64,000 nucleotides of DNA from Shewanella sp. VB17 (GTDB lineage Bacteria > Pseudomonadota > Gammaproteobacteria > Enterobacterales > Shewanellaceae). Under the pieces are notes generated by a model. The model was given only the letters and a program-made list of their open reading frames with translations. It had not been told where the DNA came from and did not search any database. The stretch's first letter is position 1; each line of letters begins with the position of its first letter. Shown here piece by piece: positions 1 through 9,286 of the stretch. The translations under genes and the position numbers were made by a program. The stretch covers positions 2,356,001-2,420,000 of the forward strand of contig NZ_JABRVS010000001.1 in NCBI RefSeq assembly GCF_013248905.1, read 5' to 3'.

Positions 1-2
1 CC

Positions 3-140
3 CTGAACTTTGGAGTATTTGCTATTTGGCAACTCTTTATTGCGTTTGATAGTGATATAAAGTGGTCACTCCGGAATGTCTGCCTATGGGCCCCTTTTGC
101 CTGTATCGCTATTTTGAGCTTGTTAGGGATATACAGTTAA
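3..140 (+). CDS. C-terminal end of a membrane protein (partial)
   Basis: An open frame enters from the left edge and stops at TAA 138-140, leaving 45 residues. They form two hydrophobic stretches (around FGVFAIWQLFIAF and LWAPFACIAILSLLGIY) separated by a short charged loop, so this is the end of a multi-pass inner-membrane protein. The family cannot be named from this fragment. It lies upstream of the ABC exporter operon on the same strand, but about 350 bases and a repeat element separate them, so co-transcription is uncertain. Confidence 0.5.
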   Translation: MNFGVFAIWQLFIAFDSDIKWSLRNVCLWAPFACIAILSLLGIYS

Positions 141-384
141 TTCACGGTCCCTCATTGATGCTTTGCTCTTAGTTATTGAATACATTTATTCATGTTTTCA
201 GGTGAAAAAGTGATGATACATCTGTTAATCTTTTGAACTTTATGTATCAATGCCACTCTTATGTTGGGCTTGTTCGTTTTGGATTGTTCCAATAGCAATA
301 GGGGGCGGTATGATAAGTTTAATGGTACAGACTGAAGTTGTTAGATCAATGTAATGCAGTTGTTCAATCACTGATGTGAGACGT

Positions 385-470
385 TATACCAAAGCCACTT
401 TAAGATGCTCGTTTCAGAATCCCCATAGGATGGTTGAATTCTGCATCTTTAGGCCGTTTAAGTATATATC
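385..470. repeat. Interspersed palindromic repeat, copy 1
   Basis: The segment begins TATACC and carries ACTTTAAGATG, then ATAGGATGGTTGAAT, then an ATCTT-AGGC-GTTT end. Nearly the same series of blocks occurs at 24171-24258, and related copies lie at 9158-9215 and 56476-56550. It overlaps the 5' part of a longer open frame leading into the ATPase gene, which argues that the true gene start is downstream of it. Confidence 0.6.
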
Positions 471-492
471 GATATGTGCGAGTGAGATAGTC

Positions 493-1179
493 ATGATAAA
501 AGTCAGTGGGTTAAGTAAAGAATATCAGATGGGTGATAGCTTCATATTTGCACTTAAAGAGGTTGAGTTTAGCATTAATAAAAATGAGTTTGTTGCTATT
601 ATGGGGCCTTCAGGCTCTGGAAAGTCAACATTAATGAATATCATAGGGTGTTTAGATAAACCCAGCTCAGGCAGTTACCAGCTTAATGAGCAAGAGGTTG
701 CACGTTTAGATGACGATGCATTATCTGTTGTGCGGAATAAAGAGATAGGCTTTGTGTTCCAAAGCTTTCATCTACTGCCTCGCATGAGCGCCGTTCAAAA
801 TGTGTTATTGCCTTTACGTTTTTCCTCCCCTCCTAATGATGATATCGATTATGCGAGTGAGTTATTAACACGAGTAGGATTAGGTACACGACAAAAACAC
901 CGTCCTAATCAGTTGTCAGGCGGTCAAAGGCAGCGAGTTGCTATCGCTCGCGCATTAATTAATCGCCCAGCAATTTTACTTGCTGATGAACCGACAGGCG
1001 CGCTAGACAGTCAAACTGCTAGCGAAATTATGGAGCTTTTTACTGAGCTACACAAAGCTGGACAGACCATTATTCTCGTGACCCATGAAGAAGACGTGGC
1101 AGCGTATGCACAACGTATTATTCGTATGCGTGATGGCAAAATTATTGGAATTGAACAGCGGGGTGAGTATGTGGCTTAA
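493..1179 (+). CDS. ABC transporter ATP-binding protein (MacB/LolD type)
   Basis: This 228-residue protein is the cytoplasmic ATPase of an ABC exporter. It has a Walker A (GPSGSGKST, residues 38-46), Q-loop (VFQSFHLLP, about 88-96), signature LSGGQRQRVAIARAL (141-155), Walker B with the catalytic Glu (ILLADEPTG, 161-169) and the H-loop His near 198. The size and the PSGSGKSTLMNIIGCLD block are typical of the MacB/LolD/FtsE group. An in-frame start exists at 376, but those extra 39 codons are translated repeat sequence, so the ATG at 493 is preferred. It is the first gene of a five-gene operon and overlaps the next by 11 bases. Substrate unknown. Confidence 0.9.
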   Translation: MIKVSGLSKEYQMGDSFIFALKEVEFSINKNEFVAIMGPSGSGKSTLMNIIGCLDKPSSGSYQLNEQEVARLDDDALSVVRNKEIGFVFQSFHLLPRMSAVQNVLLPLRFSSPPNDDIDYASELLTRVGLGTRQKHRPNQLSGGQRQRVAIARALINRPAILLADEPTGALDSQTASEIMELFTELHKAGQTIILVTHEEDVAAYAQRIIRMRDGKIIGIEQRGEYVA

Positions 1180-2191
1180 TACTAACGGTAAGCTATGTTC
1201 GATGAGAGTATTATTGATGATGTTACCGATGACTCTTGGCTATATGCTTGCTGTCAATGCCGAAGAGTTAGACGCTAATCATACCATAGAAGCTGAACAT
1301 TTATTATTAACGGGGAAAATTTCGTCTATTCAATCACAGTTATTGATGGTACCTAAAGCCGGTGATGCTTGGCGCTATCAAATACAATGGATGTTGCCAG
1401 AAGGCTCGATAGCAAGTCCTGGTGACACAGTGATGATTTTCGATAAGAGCCAAATTGATAATCAGATTGAACAGCTAGAAGCGAGTTTACTGAGAGTGAC
1501 CGCTGAAGAACAAAGCCAGTCTATCGATTTAAAGGCGAGCGTGTTACAGGCTCAATTCGATGTAAAAGAAAAGCGATCTGAGCGAGATAAAAGTAAACTC
1601 GATGCGAATGTGCCTGCAGAGTATATTGCAGCAAAAGATTATGCAGATAACCAATTTAAGCTTATGCAGGCGAACAGCGAGCTGAGCAAAGCTGAGCAAA
1701 CGTTAAGAGAGGAACTCGATAAACAAAGCAGCAAGCTGGCACAACTTGCCATCGATAGACGTCGAGCCCAACTTGAACTCACGCAAGCTTTGGATGGAAT
1801 AGCGAAGCTGACACTGAAAGCTGAGATAAAAGGGCCGATACTCTACAGTAGCGATCCTTGGTCGCAAAAGAAATATGCGATTGGTGACACAGTACAGGTG
1901 GGTCGTGAAGTCGCCAGTTTACCGGCGATGGAAGAGTTAGAAGTACTTGCTTGGGTGAATGAGGTTGATGTCGACAAAATAAAGGTTGGCAGTCAAGTCA
2001 ACCTAAGAGTTGATGCACAGTCCGACATGACGTTTACTGGGCACATTAATACCATAGACAAACAAGCATTGAAGCAGCCAGGCTGGGGGAATAGTAACTG
2101 GTTTAGCCTCCAGATTGATTTTATATCCGATGCAAAAATCAATATCATTCCAGGCATGAGTGTATTAGTTAATGCGAAGGTGAGACCATGA
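1169..2191 (+). CDS. HlyD-family periplasmic adaptor, first of three
   Basis: This 340-residue protein is a membrane-fusion (HlyD/RND-type) adaptor. From the ATG at 1169 (GGGG upstream) the N-terminus gives a Sec signal peptide with a likely cut after AVNA. A split biotinyl-lipoyl domain (PEGSIASPGDTVMIFD), a Lys/Glu/Gln-rich coiled-coil hairpin at about residues 100-215 and a beta-barrel domain (LEVLAWVNEVDVDKIKVGSQVNLRVDA) follow in order. Unlike the next two adaptors it has no lipobox. The start overlaps the ATPase gene, and the stop overlaps the next start as ATGA. An ATG at 1202 would give a shorter signal peptide. It probably bridges the inner-membrane transporter to an outer-membrane channel encoded elsewhere. 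Confidence 0.8.
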   Translation: MWLNTNGKLCSMRVLLMMLPMTLGYMLAVNAEELDANHTIEAEHLLLTGKISSIQSQLLMVPKAGDAWRYQIQWMLPEGSIASPGDTVMIFDKSQIDNQIEQLEASLLRVTAEEQSQSIDLKASVLQAQFDVKEKRSERDKSKLDANVPAEYIAAKDYADNQFKLMQANSELSKAEQTLREELDKQSSKLAQLAIDRRRAQLELTQALDGIAKLTLKAEIKGPILYSSDPWSQKKYAIGDTVQVGREVASLPAMEELEVLAWVNEVDVDKIKVGSQVNLRVDAQSDMTFTGHINTIDKQALKQPGWGNSNWFSLQIDFISDAKINIIPGMSVLVNAKVRP

Positions 2192-3387
2192 AGTTTAGCG
2201 TTAATGCGATTGTAGTCGTTCGTTGTCCACCGATAATGGCTCTTGTTGTTTCGCTGTTAATGTTAACAGCATGCAATCACTCTATGGTGACGTCAGTTGA
2301 AAAAGGCATTTTAAGTCAAAGCCTTGAAGTGACAGGAGAGCTTGTGTCCGCTGACACGGCAGTTGTTAACCCCCCAGTGATACGTCGAGCATGGCAATAT
2401 CAAATTAAACAGCTAGCGCCAGAGGGGTCTGAGGTTAAAAAAGGTGACATGCTTGCTCAGCTTGATACCTCAGAGTTATCGCAACGCCTGACGGTTAAAA
2501 CCGCTGATTTTGAAGCAACTCGTCAAGATATCAAGACATCTAAATTAAGAAATGCACAAAAAATTGAAGAGCTAAGGTTATCTCTGGCCGAAGCGAAGAT
2601 GAATGTAGAGAAAGCTGAACGTAAGTATGCACTTTCGGATATGACGACAGCGACGATCGATAAAATTAAGTATGAAAAAGATGCGGTGATTGCCAGAGAT
2701 AAAGTCATCCTAATAGATCAGAAGCTGGCGCTTGAAGCACAAAGTGCCAAGCAAAGAGAAGCCATGTTGATGGGGGATAAACAAAAGCTGTCCATTGAGG
2801 TCGATCAACTGCAGCGAGGCATAGACTCGCTCACTATCTTGGCTCCGCGTAACGGCATGCTGGTATACGGTAATGATCCTAGTGGCAATAAAATTAAAGA
2901 GGGTCAATCTGTGTATGTAGGCGATACATTATTGAGTATTCCGGATCTAACACATATGCAGGTCAACATGACCATTCCCGAGGTCGAAGCCAGACGAGTT
3001 AAAGTCGGTCAAGTATTAAAAATTAAGCTTGATGCCAATCCCGATAAGGTTTTTATGGGGAAAATTATTGAACTAGGTGCGGTGTTTAGACATAAAAATC
3101 AAGACATACCTTTAGTGATTTTTGATGCTGTAGCCAGTATTGATGAGCCAGATAAAGATCTGATGAGACCTGGAATGACGGCGAAAATATCGATTGATAT
3201 TACCGATGATAAACAGGTGTTATTGTTGTCTATCGATGCCGTACATTATGATGCTGGGCAGGCATTTGTGTTACTTCCGGGTGTATTTAGTGACAGTAAG
3301 CAGAATGTGAGCATCGGAAAAATGGGTAAAGAACGAGTGTCTATTACCTCAGGGTTAGTGTTAAATCAAGAGGTTTTATTGCCATGA
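2188..3387 (+). CDS. HlyD-family adaptor lipoprotein, second of three
   Basis: This 399-residue adaptor has a lipobox (MLTAC, Cys29) after a hydrophobic signal. The lipoyl half-motif APEGSEVKKGDMLAQLDTSEL is followed by a long coiled coil (about residues 105-215), the second lipoyl half (ILAPRNGMLVYGND) and a barrel (MTIPEVEARRVKVGQVLKIKLDA). Asn follows the lipidated Cys; by the Lol +2 rule this is not a classic retention signal, so the protein may go to the outer membrane. It overlaps both neighbours through ATGA junctions, which implies translational coupling. It is clearly different in sequence from adaptors one and three rather than a recent duplicate. Confidence 0.82.
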   Translation: MKFSVNAIVVVRCPPIMALVVSLLMLTACNHSMVTSVEKGILSQSLEVTGELVSADTAVVNPPVIRRAWQYQIKQLAPEGSEVKKGDMLAQLDTSELSQRLTVKTADFEATRQDIKTSKLRNAQKIEELRLSLAEAKMNVEKAERKYALSDMTTATIDKIKYEKDAVIARDKVILIDQKLALEAQSAKQREAMLMGDKQKLSIEVDQLQRGIDSLTILAPRNGMLVYGNDPSGNKIKEGQSVYVGDTLLSIPDLTHMQVNMTIPEVEARRVKVGQVLKIKLDANPDKVFMGKIIELGAVFRHKNQDIPLVIFDAVASIDEPDKDLMRPGMTAKISIDITDDKQVLLLSIDAVHYDAGQAFVLLPGVFSDSKQNVSIGKMGKERVSITSGLVLNQEVLLP

Positions 3388-4640
3388 AATATGTACTTTT
3401 GGAGTGCATTAGGCTGACAGGAAAAGGACTTTATTTAAGTAAAATATTGTGTGTCGTTATTGTCGTGGGGTGTTTAAGCCTCTCAGCCTGTGATCAACAT
3501 GTTGAAGATGGTGTGCTTACCATGAATATCACGCGGGAAAATTTTAAGGTTGATATTCCAGCGACAGGTGAGTTAGAGGCCAGCCAGTCAACCGCTGTGA
3601 CCGTACCGACAGGGCTACGAGGTCCTCAATCTTTGGTGTGGTTATTAGATAACTTTACTCAAGTTAAAGCCGGTGATGTGGTCGCAAGAATGGATCCGGA
3701 ACGTGAAAGTTATCGCTTAATTATGGAAGGGTTCGATCACAAACAGTTAGGTTTTGATAGTCAAATTCAAGCAGAAAAAGATCACACCGTCAACCAAATG
3801 TTGCAGCAAGGAATTGAGATAACTCGTCAGGAAAAAGATTTGGCTGAGCGTTATTTTAGTGATGATGAGCGGGTTTATACCAAGATTGAAATCATTGATC
3901 AGATGCGAAATCAGGATTACTTAACAGCTAAAGTACATTACTTTGATTGGAGTTTAGCACAACATGCTTCTCAGGCTGAGGCTGAGCAGAAATTGATTAA
4001 GCTTAAGCAAAAAGGACATGCTGCCAAAATTAATCGATTCAAAAACAATCTGAAACATATGGAGATCATTGCCCCTCACGATGGTCTATTTGTGTACCAA
4101 AAGGGATGGGATGGATCATTTCCGGTTGTGGGTGACATGATATGGTCAGGTTTTGCCATTGGTTTATTACCTGATACTTCTGTGATGCAGGCAAAACTCT
4201 ATGTACAAGAATCTGAAGCATCGGGTTTAGCCATAGGCCAAACTGCAACTGTGTATCTCGATGCTTATCCAGATCGACCTTTTCAAGGGAAAGTGATCCA
4301 GTTAGATGCACTCGCTAAACCTAAAGATAAAGATAGCCCGGTTAATTACTTTCAATTTACCGTTAGCTTAGATAAAACATTCGTGGAGATTATGCAACCT
4401 GGCAGACAAGTCCATGCGAGTGTGCATTTGTTGAGTGCAGACGATGTGTTGACAGTGCCTAATCAATCTATCTTTCAAAAAGAGGGCCAATATTGGGTTT
4501 ATGTGAAGACGGTTAACGGTTTTATGAAGCGAGCTGTGATCCTTGGAAGCCGCAGTTTGAATCGCACGGTGATCATCGATGGTTTAACCATCGGCGATGT
4601 TATTGCACTGACAACTCCGCCTAAAAGGAGTCGAATATGA
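3384..4640 (+). CDS. HlyD-family adaptor lipoprotein, third of three
   Basis: This 418-residue adaptor has a long N-region, a hydrophobic helix and a lipobox (SLSAC, Cys36). The residues after Cys are Asp-Gln, a combination known to hold lipoproteins in the inner membrane, so it is probably anchored beside the permease. A lipoyl domain, a helical hairpin (about residues 130-225), the second lipoyl half (IIAPHDGLFVYQKGW) and a barrel (LYVQESEASGLAIGQTATVYLDAYPD) follow. The C-terminus (VLTVPNQSIFQKEGQYWVYV) is the usual membrane-proximal domain. Junctions on both sides are ATGA overlaps. It is closest to adaptors paired with MacB-like permeases. Confidence 0.82.
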   Translation: MKYVLLECIRLTGKGLYLSKILCVVIVVGCLSLSACDQHVEDGVLTMNITRENFKVDIPATGELEASQSTAVTVPTGLRGPQSLVWLLDNFTQVKAGDVVARMDPERESYRLIMEGFDHKQLGFDSQIQAEKDHTVNQMLQQGIEITRQEKDLAERYFSDDERVYTKIEIIDQMRNQDYLTAKVHYFDWSLAQHASQAEAEQKLIKLKQKGHAAKINRFKNNLKHMEIIAPHDGLFVYQKGWDGSFPVVGDMIWSGFAIGLLPDTSVMQAKLYVQESEASGLAIGQTATVYLDAYPDRPFQGKVIQLDALAKPKDKDSPVNYFQFTVSLDKTFVEIMQPGRQVHASVHLLSADDVLTVPNQSIFQKEGQYWVYVKTVNGFMKRAVILGSRSLNRTVIIDGLTIGDVIALTTPPKRSRI

Positions 4641-5896
4641 AGTTTCTAATGGTTCAAAGTAGAGCGTATGTCGAAGGTATAAAGCAAGCATTTGATGAAA
4701 TGCGTCACCATAAGCTTCGTACAGCGTTGACTTTATTGGGAATGATATTTGGTGTTGGTGCTGTCATTGCGATGTTAAGTGTTGGAGAAGGTGCCGAACG
4801 TGAAGCACTCAAAATGATCGAATCCATGGGGGTAAGAAACGTAGTCGTTAACGCTAGAACGACTGATGGGGAAGCGTTAAAGTCAATACGTGAGCATAGT
4901 TTAGGGTTAAATTTAAGGGATGTCGAAAGTGCCAAAGAGACGTTACCTTTTGTGGAGGAGTGGAGCGCCGAGAAACAAGTGAAGGTGTTTAGTTTATTTA
5001 GCTTGGAGGGTCGCAGTGATGCACACGTTAAAGGTGTGACAACTAGCTACTTTTCTTTAACGTCTTTGGCGTTAAGTGATGGTCAAATATTCACTGCTAG
5101 TGATGAGCTTTATTTTAGGCAAGTGGCAGTATTAGGCCCAGAAGCGGCGCGAAGCTTATTTCCACAAGGGAATGCTATTGGCAGTGTGATAAAGATTAAT
5201 CATCAATGGTTTACTGTCATTGGTACATTAACAGATGCCAATGTGGGCCAATCTAAAATTCAAGGTGTCAAATTAGGTGGTGAACGAAATCAGGTATTTA
5301 TTCCTTTGTCGACCGCATTGAAGAAGTTAAATTTCACCCCCCTTGAAGATGAACTTGATGCGTTTAAAATGTCAATAGCCATCGGTGTAGAGCCCTCATT
5401 GGCGGCGAAAAGTTTACGACATTTAATGAATCGTCGCCACGGTGGAGAACAAGATTATGACATCGTAGTACCAGCAGATTTATTAGCTCAGCATCAAAAA
5501 ACCCAACAGATATTTAATATTGTGATGGCCTGTGTTGCAGGAATTTCATTGCTTGTAGGTGGAATTGGGATCATGAATATCATGTTAGCTACGATAATGG
5601 AACGCACCAGTGAAATAGGATTATTACGCGCTTTAGGTGCCAAAAGGAAAGATATCGCCCGCCAATTCTTAATTGAGAGTATTGTCATCTCTGCCACAGG
5701 AGGCATTATCGGGATCGGTGTCGGTCAGTTACTGGCGATGGTGATCTCAATAGCGGCTGGCTGGCCAATAGCTTGGTCACCTTCAGCCATTATTTTAGCC
5801 TTGGGAGTATGCATGACCATTGGTATTGGTTTTGGACTATACCCGGCTAAAAAAGCAGCGAGGCTAGATCCTATCGTTGCACTACAAAGAGATTAA
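4637..5896 (+). CDS. MacB/FtsX-like ABC transporter permease
   Basis: This 419-residue inner-membrane subunit has one helix near residues 28-50 (LTLLGMIFGVGAVIAMLSVG), a periplasmic MacB_PCD domain, and three C-terminal helices of the FtsX domain with the family block GGIGIMNIMLATIMERTSEIGLLRALGA. It ends with the usual YPAKKAARLDPIVALQ motif. It lacks a fused ATPase, so the separate ATP-binding protein at 493 must serve it. It overlaps the third adaptor by ATGA and closes the operon. The architecture fits tripartite export of a peptide, antibiotic or lipid; the cargo cannot be read from the sequence. Confidence 0.88.
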   Translation: MKFLMVQSRAYVEGIKQAFDEMRHHKLRTALTLLGMIFGVGAVIAMLSVGEGAEREALKMIESMGVRNVVVNARTTDGEALKSIREHSLGLNLRDVESAKETLPFVEEWSAEKQVKVFSLFSLEGRSDAHVKGVTTSYFSLTSLALSDGQIFTASDELYFRQVAVLGPEAARSLFPQGNAIGSVIKINHQWFTVIGTLTDANVGQSKIQGVKLGGERNQVFIPLSTALKKLNFTPLEDELDAFKMSIAIGVEPSLAAKSLRHLMNRRHGGEQDYDIVVPADLLAQHQKTQQIFNIVMACVAGISLLVGGIGIMNIMLATIMERTSEIGLLRALGAKRKDIARQFLIESIVISATGGIIGIGVGQLLAMVISIAAGWPIAWSPSAIILALGVCMTIGIGFGLYPAKKAARLDPIVALQRD

Positions 5897-6332
5897 TAGA
5901 CTTAAGAGTTTTACATCTTTCTTCTAACTTGTTCGACATGCTAGAGCTGGCATGTCGAGCTTAGAGAAATGACGGTTTATTTATTTCGTCAATATCTTAG
6001 ACTGTGGCATTATTGTCCACCCTAAATAATCGTGCCTACTTTTCCTATTTATCGTTACAGCCCTGTCATATTTATATTCTAGTGGATTACTTTTCCAGTG
6101 GTCTTTTATAGAGCCGTCATCGAATATTTGCTCACACAGTATCCTAATAGACTCCCTTTAAAGTTATTGCTTGGTTTTTTATTATCGATTTCGTAGCTAA
6201 ATTGTAATTATTTTGTTTTATGATTTGATTTTATGTTTTATGCTGTTTCCGATTGGTAATAAATAGGTGTTTGAAAAATAGCCAGTTTTTGTAATGGAAC
6301 TTAGGTTTCATGGATGATATTAAGGGGTTGAT
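5897..6332. other. Intergenic region before the nuclease gene
   Basis: No gene is seen. A perfect 9-bp inverted repeat (TCGACATGC at 5933-5941, GCATGTCGA at 5950-5958, 8-base loop) lies 36 bases after the permease stop. It has no T-run, so it is a possible weak terminator or RNA-processing hairpin for the exporter operon. The rest is AT-rich and must hold the promoter of the nuclease gene, but no clear -35/-10 pair could be chosen. Confidence 0.4.
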
Positions 6333-9155
6333 ATGTTGATTAAAGCAAGCTTACTTTCTTTGTTGATGGCGAGTATGTCTACGTTTGCCCAAGGGGCAGA
6401 TGATCTGATTTTCTCTGAATATGTTGAGGGCAGTGGTAACAATAAAGCGTTCGAACTTTATAACTTAAGTACTAATACTCTTGATTTGAGTCAATACCAA
6501 GTTGAATTTTATTTTAACGGCAGTACACAAGCGGGTGGTAGGATCCCGTTATCGGGATCATTAGCGGCAGGTGAAGTGTATGTTGTGGCCAATCACAATG
6601 CGAGTGCAGCAATATTGGCTGTCGCAGATCGGGTTAGTAACATTGATTTTTTCAATGGTGATGATGCCATTGTGTTAACTTCAGGTAATGTGGTGGTCGA
6701 TAGCCTAGGTCAAGTGGGTTTTGATCCCGGGAGTGAGTGGGGCAGTGGCACTTTATCGACAAAAAATAATACTTTGATTCGTGATCCACAGACACTTATC
6801 GCAGATACCGTAGTAGATGATGAAGTGGGCTTGGAGACTTGGCTAGGTTTTGCTCAGGATGACATTACAGATCTAGGACAATTCAATGGTGACGATCCGG
6901 TAGAGCCACCTATCCCTGTTGAACTAGTGTGTCATGATCCTGCGGTGAGCATTCATGCACTGCAGGGGCACACGGATATGAGTCCTTTTAATGGTCAAAC
7001 GATTGAAGTAGAAGCGATTGTGACCAGTAATCAAGCGTCTGGTTTACAGGGATTCTTTATGCAGATGCCGGACAATGCTGTGGATGCTGATCCGTTGACT
7101 TCAGAAGGTGTCTTTGTCTATACGGGAGGAAATATTCATTATTTGGCTGGAGATCGGGTTCGTATTCAAGCCGTTGTGAAAGAATTTAATGGGTTAACTC
7201 AGCTTACTGACATTGTTGCTCATACTCGGTGTGGATCATCTCAATCGATCCCCAGTGCGGTGAATGTGACATTGCCTGTTGAGAACATCGTCGATTTTGA
7301 GGCATTTGAAGGAATGCGCGTTAGCTTTACTCAACAGCTTGTGGTGAACGAAGTGTATCATTTAGGCCGCTATGGTGAATTAATGTTGGGGAGTCAACGT
7401 CACTTTATCGGCACACAAGTGGCCGCCCCAGGCAGTGATGCTCTGGCGGTGAGTGCCGCAAATGCACGAGATGCCATTGTACTTGACGATGGTTTGAGTG
7501 TGCAAAATTCCGATCCTATTCGCTATCCAGCACCAGGTTTAGATTCAAGTAATACGGTGAGAGTCGGGGACACAATTACAGATCTTAATGCTGTCATGCA
7601 TTTTAGTTTTGGCAAGTATCGTTTAATGCCTGTTGATACGGTCAATTTTGTTGCTGAAAATACGAGAAGCATCATGCCAGATCTGGCTGAAGGGGGAAAT
7701 TTAACCGTAGCAAGCTTTAACGTGTTGAATTACTTCAATGGTGATGGCCTTGGTGGTGGTTTCCCAACATCGAGAGGGGCGGATACTGTCATCGAATTTA
7801 CGCGCCAGCGTGCCAAAATCATTAGCGCTATGGTGGGGATTAATGCTGATATATTTGGTTTAATGGAAATTGAGAATGATGGTTTTGGAGCAGGATCTGC
7901 GATTGACGATTTAGTGTCAGGCCTAAATGAAGCCGTGGGTGAAACTCGCTATACCTATATCAATGCAGGAGGAAACTCCATTGGTACTGATGCGATTGCG
8001 GTTGGGATGATTTATCGACACGATAAGGTTACCCCACAAAGCGGAGCTCACGTGTTATCCTCTGCTAATTCGCCGCTAAATGATGCTGGCGTGCCTTTGT
8101 TTAATGATAATAAAAATCGTCCTATGCTGACTCAAACGTTTAGGCTTAATGGTAGCGAACAGTCATTGGTTGTGGCGGTGAATCACTTTAAGTCGAAGGG
8201 AAGTGGGTGTGACAGTATCGGCGATCCGGATCTTAATGATGGTCAGGCTAATTGTAATTTAACCCGTACTTATGCAGCGCAAGCGGCCAGTATTTGGTTA
8301 GCAGAGCATTATCCTCAAGCGCCGGTATTACTGATTGGTGATCTTAATGCTTATGCACAAGAGGATCCGCTATCAATATTAAAAGGGGCTGATTTTACAG
8401 AATTATTCGAACATTTCGATAAACCTGGAGCATATTCATACGTATTTTCAGGAGAATCTGGCCAGTTAGACCATGCGTTAGCCAATAGTCAATTACTGAG
8501 TAAGGTGATTGATGTAACCGAATGGCACATCAATACCGATGAGCCAAGCTCACTGGATTATAATACCGAGTTTAAGTCAGACTCACAGTTGGTCACCCTT
8601 TATAATATCGATGCATACCGCTCATCTGATCATGATCCTATTATTATCTCTTTATTACTTGAAGCTGATAATATAGCACCAGTTTCCCGTTTTACTGCTG
8701 ATGTTCAAGGTGCGAAGGTAAGCTTTACCAGTACCTCTACTGATGAAGATGGCTCTATTGTAAGCCACTTGTGGGACTTTGGTGATAACAGTGTGTGGAA
8801 TAGCCAGAGCGTGGTGCATGAATATGCTGAAGATGGCGATTATACCGTCACCTTGACCGTGACCGATGATGCAGGTTTGAGCAGCAGTTCATCGGCAATC
8901 ATTACCGTTAACACTAAAGCGAAAAAAATGAAGCCTGTTGCGGTGATTAAGCACATTAATCTTGGTTTGGTCGATGTGTTTATCTCGCAAAGCTATGATG
9001 AAGACGGTGAGATAGTGCAACAAAGATGGAAGTTTAATGATGGCAGTCAAGTATTTGGCCCCGTTGCTGTTAAGCTCGCTGATCACGCATCGAGGGTAAA
9101 GTTGATTGTAAGAGATAATGATAGTTTGCGCGGTAGCGCTAGATTGAGGTATTAG
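6333..9155 (+). CDS. exeM: ExeM/NucH-family extracellular endonuclease
   Basis: This 940-residue secreted DNase has a signal peptide (cut near TFAQG), a lamin-tail domain (LIFSEYVEGSGNNKAFELYNLS, about 25-150), an OB-fold segment (about 200-430), and an endonuclease/exonuclease/phosphatase domain from about residue 455. That domain carries SFNVLNYFNG, FGLMEIENDGFG, LLIGDLNAYAQEDP, GQLDHALAN and the catalytic SSDHDPIII. Two PKD-like domains (about 780-860 and 865-940) end the protein. In Shewanella, ExeM degrades extracellular DNA in biofilms and for phosphate scavenging. The start is the ATG at 6333 after AAGGGG. The typical C-terminal GlyGly-CTERM sorting helix is not seen; the protein ends after the second PKD-like domain. 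Confidence 0.88.
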   Translation: MLIKASLLSLLMASMSTFAQGADDLIFSEYVEGSGNNKAFELYNLSTNTLDLSQYQVEFYFNGSTQAGGRIPLSGSLAAGEVYVVANHNASAAILAVADRVSNIDFFNGDDAIVLTSGNVVVDSLGQVGFDPGSEWGSGTLSTKNNTLIRDPQTLIADTVVDDEVGLETWLGFAQDDITDLGQFNGDDPVEPPIPVELVCHDPAVSIHALQGHTDMSPFNGQTIEVEAIVTSNQASGLQGFFMQMPDNAVDADPLTSEGVFVYTGGNIHYLAGDRVRIQAVVKEFNGLTQLTDIVAHTRCGSSQSIPSAVNVTLPVENIVDFEAFEGMRVSFTQQLVVNEVYHLGRYGELMLGSQRHFIGTQVAAPGSDALAVSAANARDAIVLDDGLSVQNSDPIRYPAPGLDSSNTVRVGDTITDLNAVMHFSFGKYRLMPVDTVNFVAENTRSIMPDLAEGGNLTVASFNVLNYFNGDGLGGGFPTSRGADTVIEFTRQRAKIISAMVGINADIFGLMEIENDGFGAGSAIDDLVSGLNEAVGETRYTYINAGGNSIGTDAIAVGMIYRHDKVTPQSGAHVLSSANSPLNDAGVPLFNDNKNRPMLTQTFRLNGSEQSLVVAVNHFKSKGSGCDSIGDPDLNDGQANCNLTRTYAAQAASIWLAEHYPQAPVLLIGDLNAYAQEDPLSILKGADFTELFEHFDKPGAYSYVFSGESGQLDHALANSQLLSKVIDVTEWHINTDEPSSLDYNTEFKSDSQLVTLYNIDAYRSSDHDPIIISLLLEADNIAPVSRFTADVQGAKVSFTSTSTDEDGSIVSHLWDFGDNSVWNSQSVVHEYAEDGDYTVTLTVTDDAGLSSSSSAIITVNTKAKKMKPVAVIKHINLGLVDVFISQSYDEDGEIVQQRWKFNDGSQVFGPVAVKLADHASRVKLIVRDNDSLRGSARLRY

Positions 9156-9157
9156 CT

Positions 9158-9215
9158 TATACCCAAGCGACCTCGAGATGCAGGATCTTGCATCTCGAGA
9201 AGTGGTTTGGGTATA
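9158..9215. repeat. Interspersed palindromic repeat, copy 2 (complete)
   Basis: A near-perfect palindrome: TATACCCAA (9158-9166) pairs with TTGGGTATA (9207-9215), and CTCGAGATGCA (9172-9182) with TGCATCTCGAG (9189-9199). It begins three bases after the nuclease stop and lies between convergent genes, so its RNA would fold into a strong hairpin on either strand and could act in termination or mRNA stability. It is the most compact member of the family in this window. Confidence 0.75.
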
Positions 9216-9286
9216 CGGTATTAGTGATATGTTACCACTCAACAAACAATGGTGTGTTTGTTGAGTTATTGACACTTTATAATGCC

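Noticed and set aside
310..354. A 14-residue frame after GGGGGCGG upstream of the exporter operon, considered as a secreted peptide gene
   Set aside because: Too short, no leader features, and no evidence linking it to the exporter.
376..492. N-terminal extension of the ABC ATPase
   Set aside because: It is translated repeat sequence shared with the copy at 24171; the ATP-binding domain starts normally at 493.
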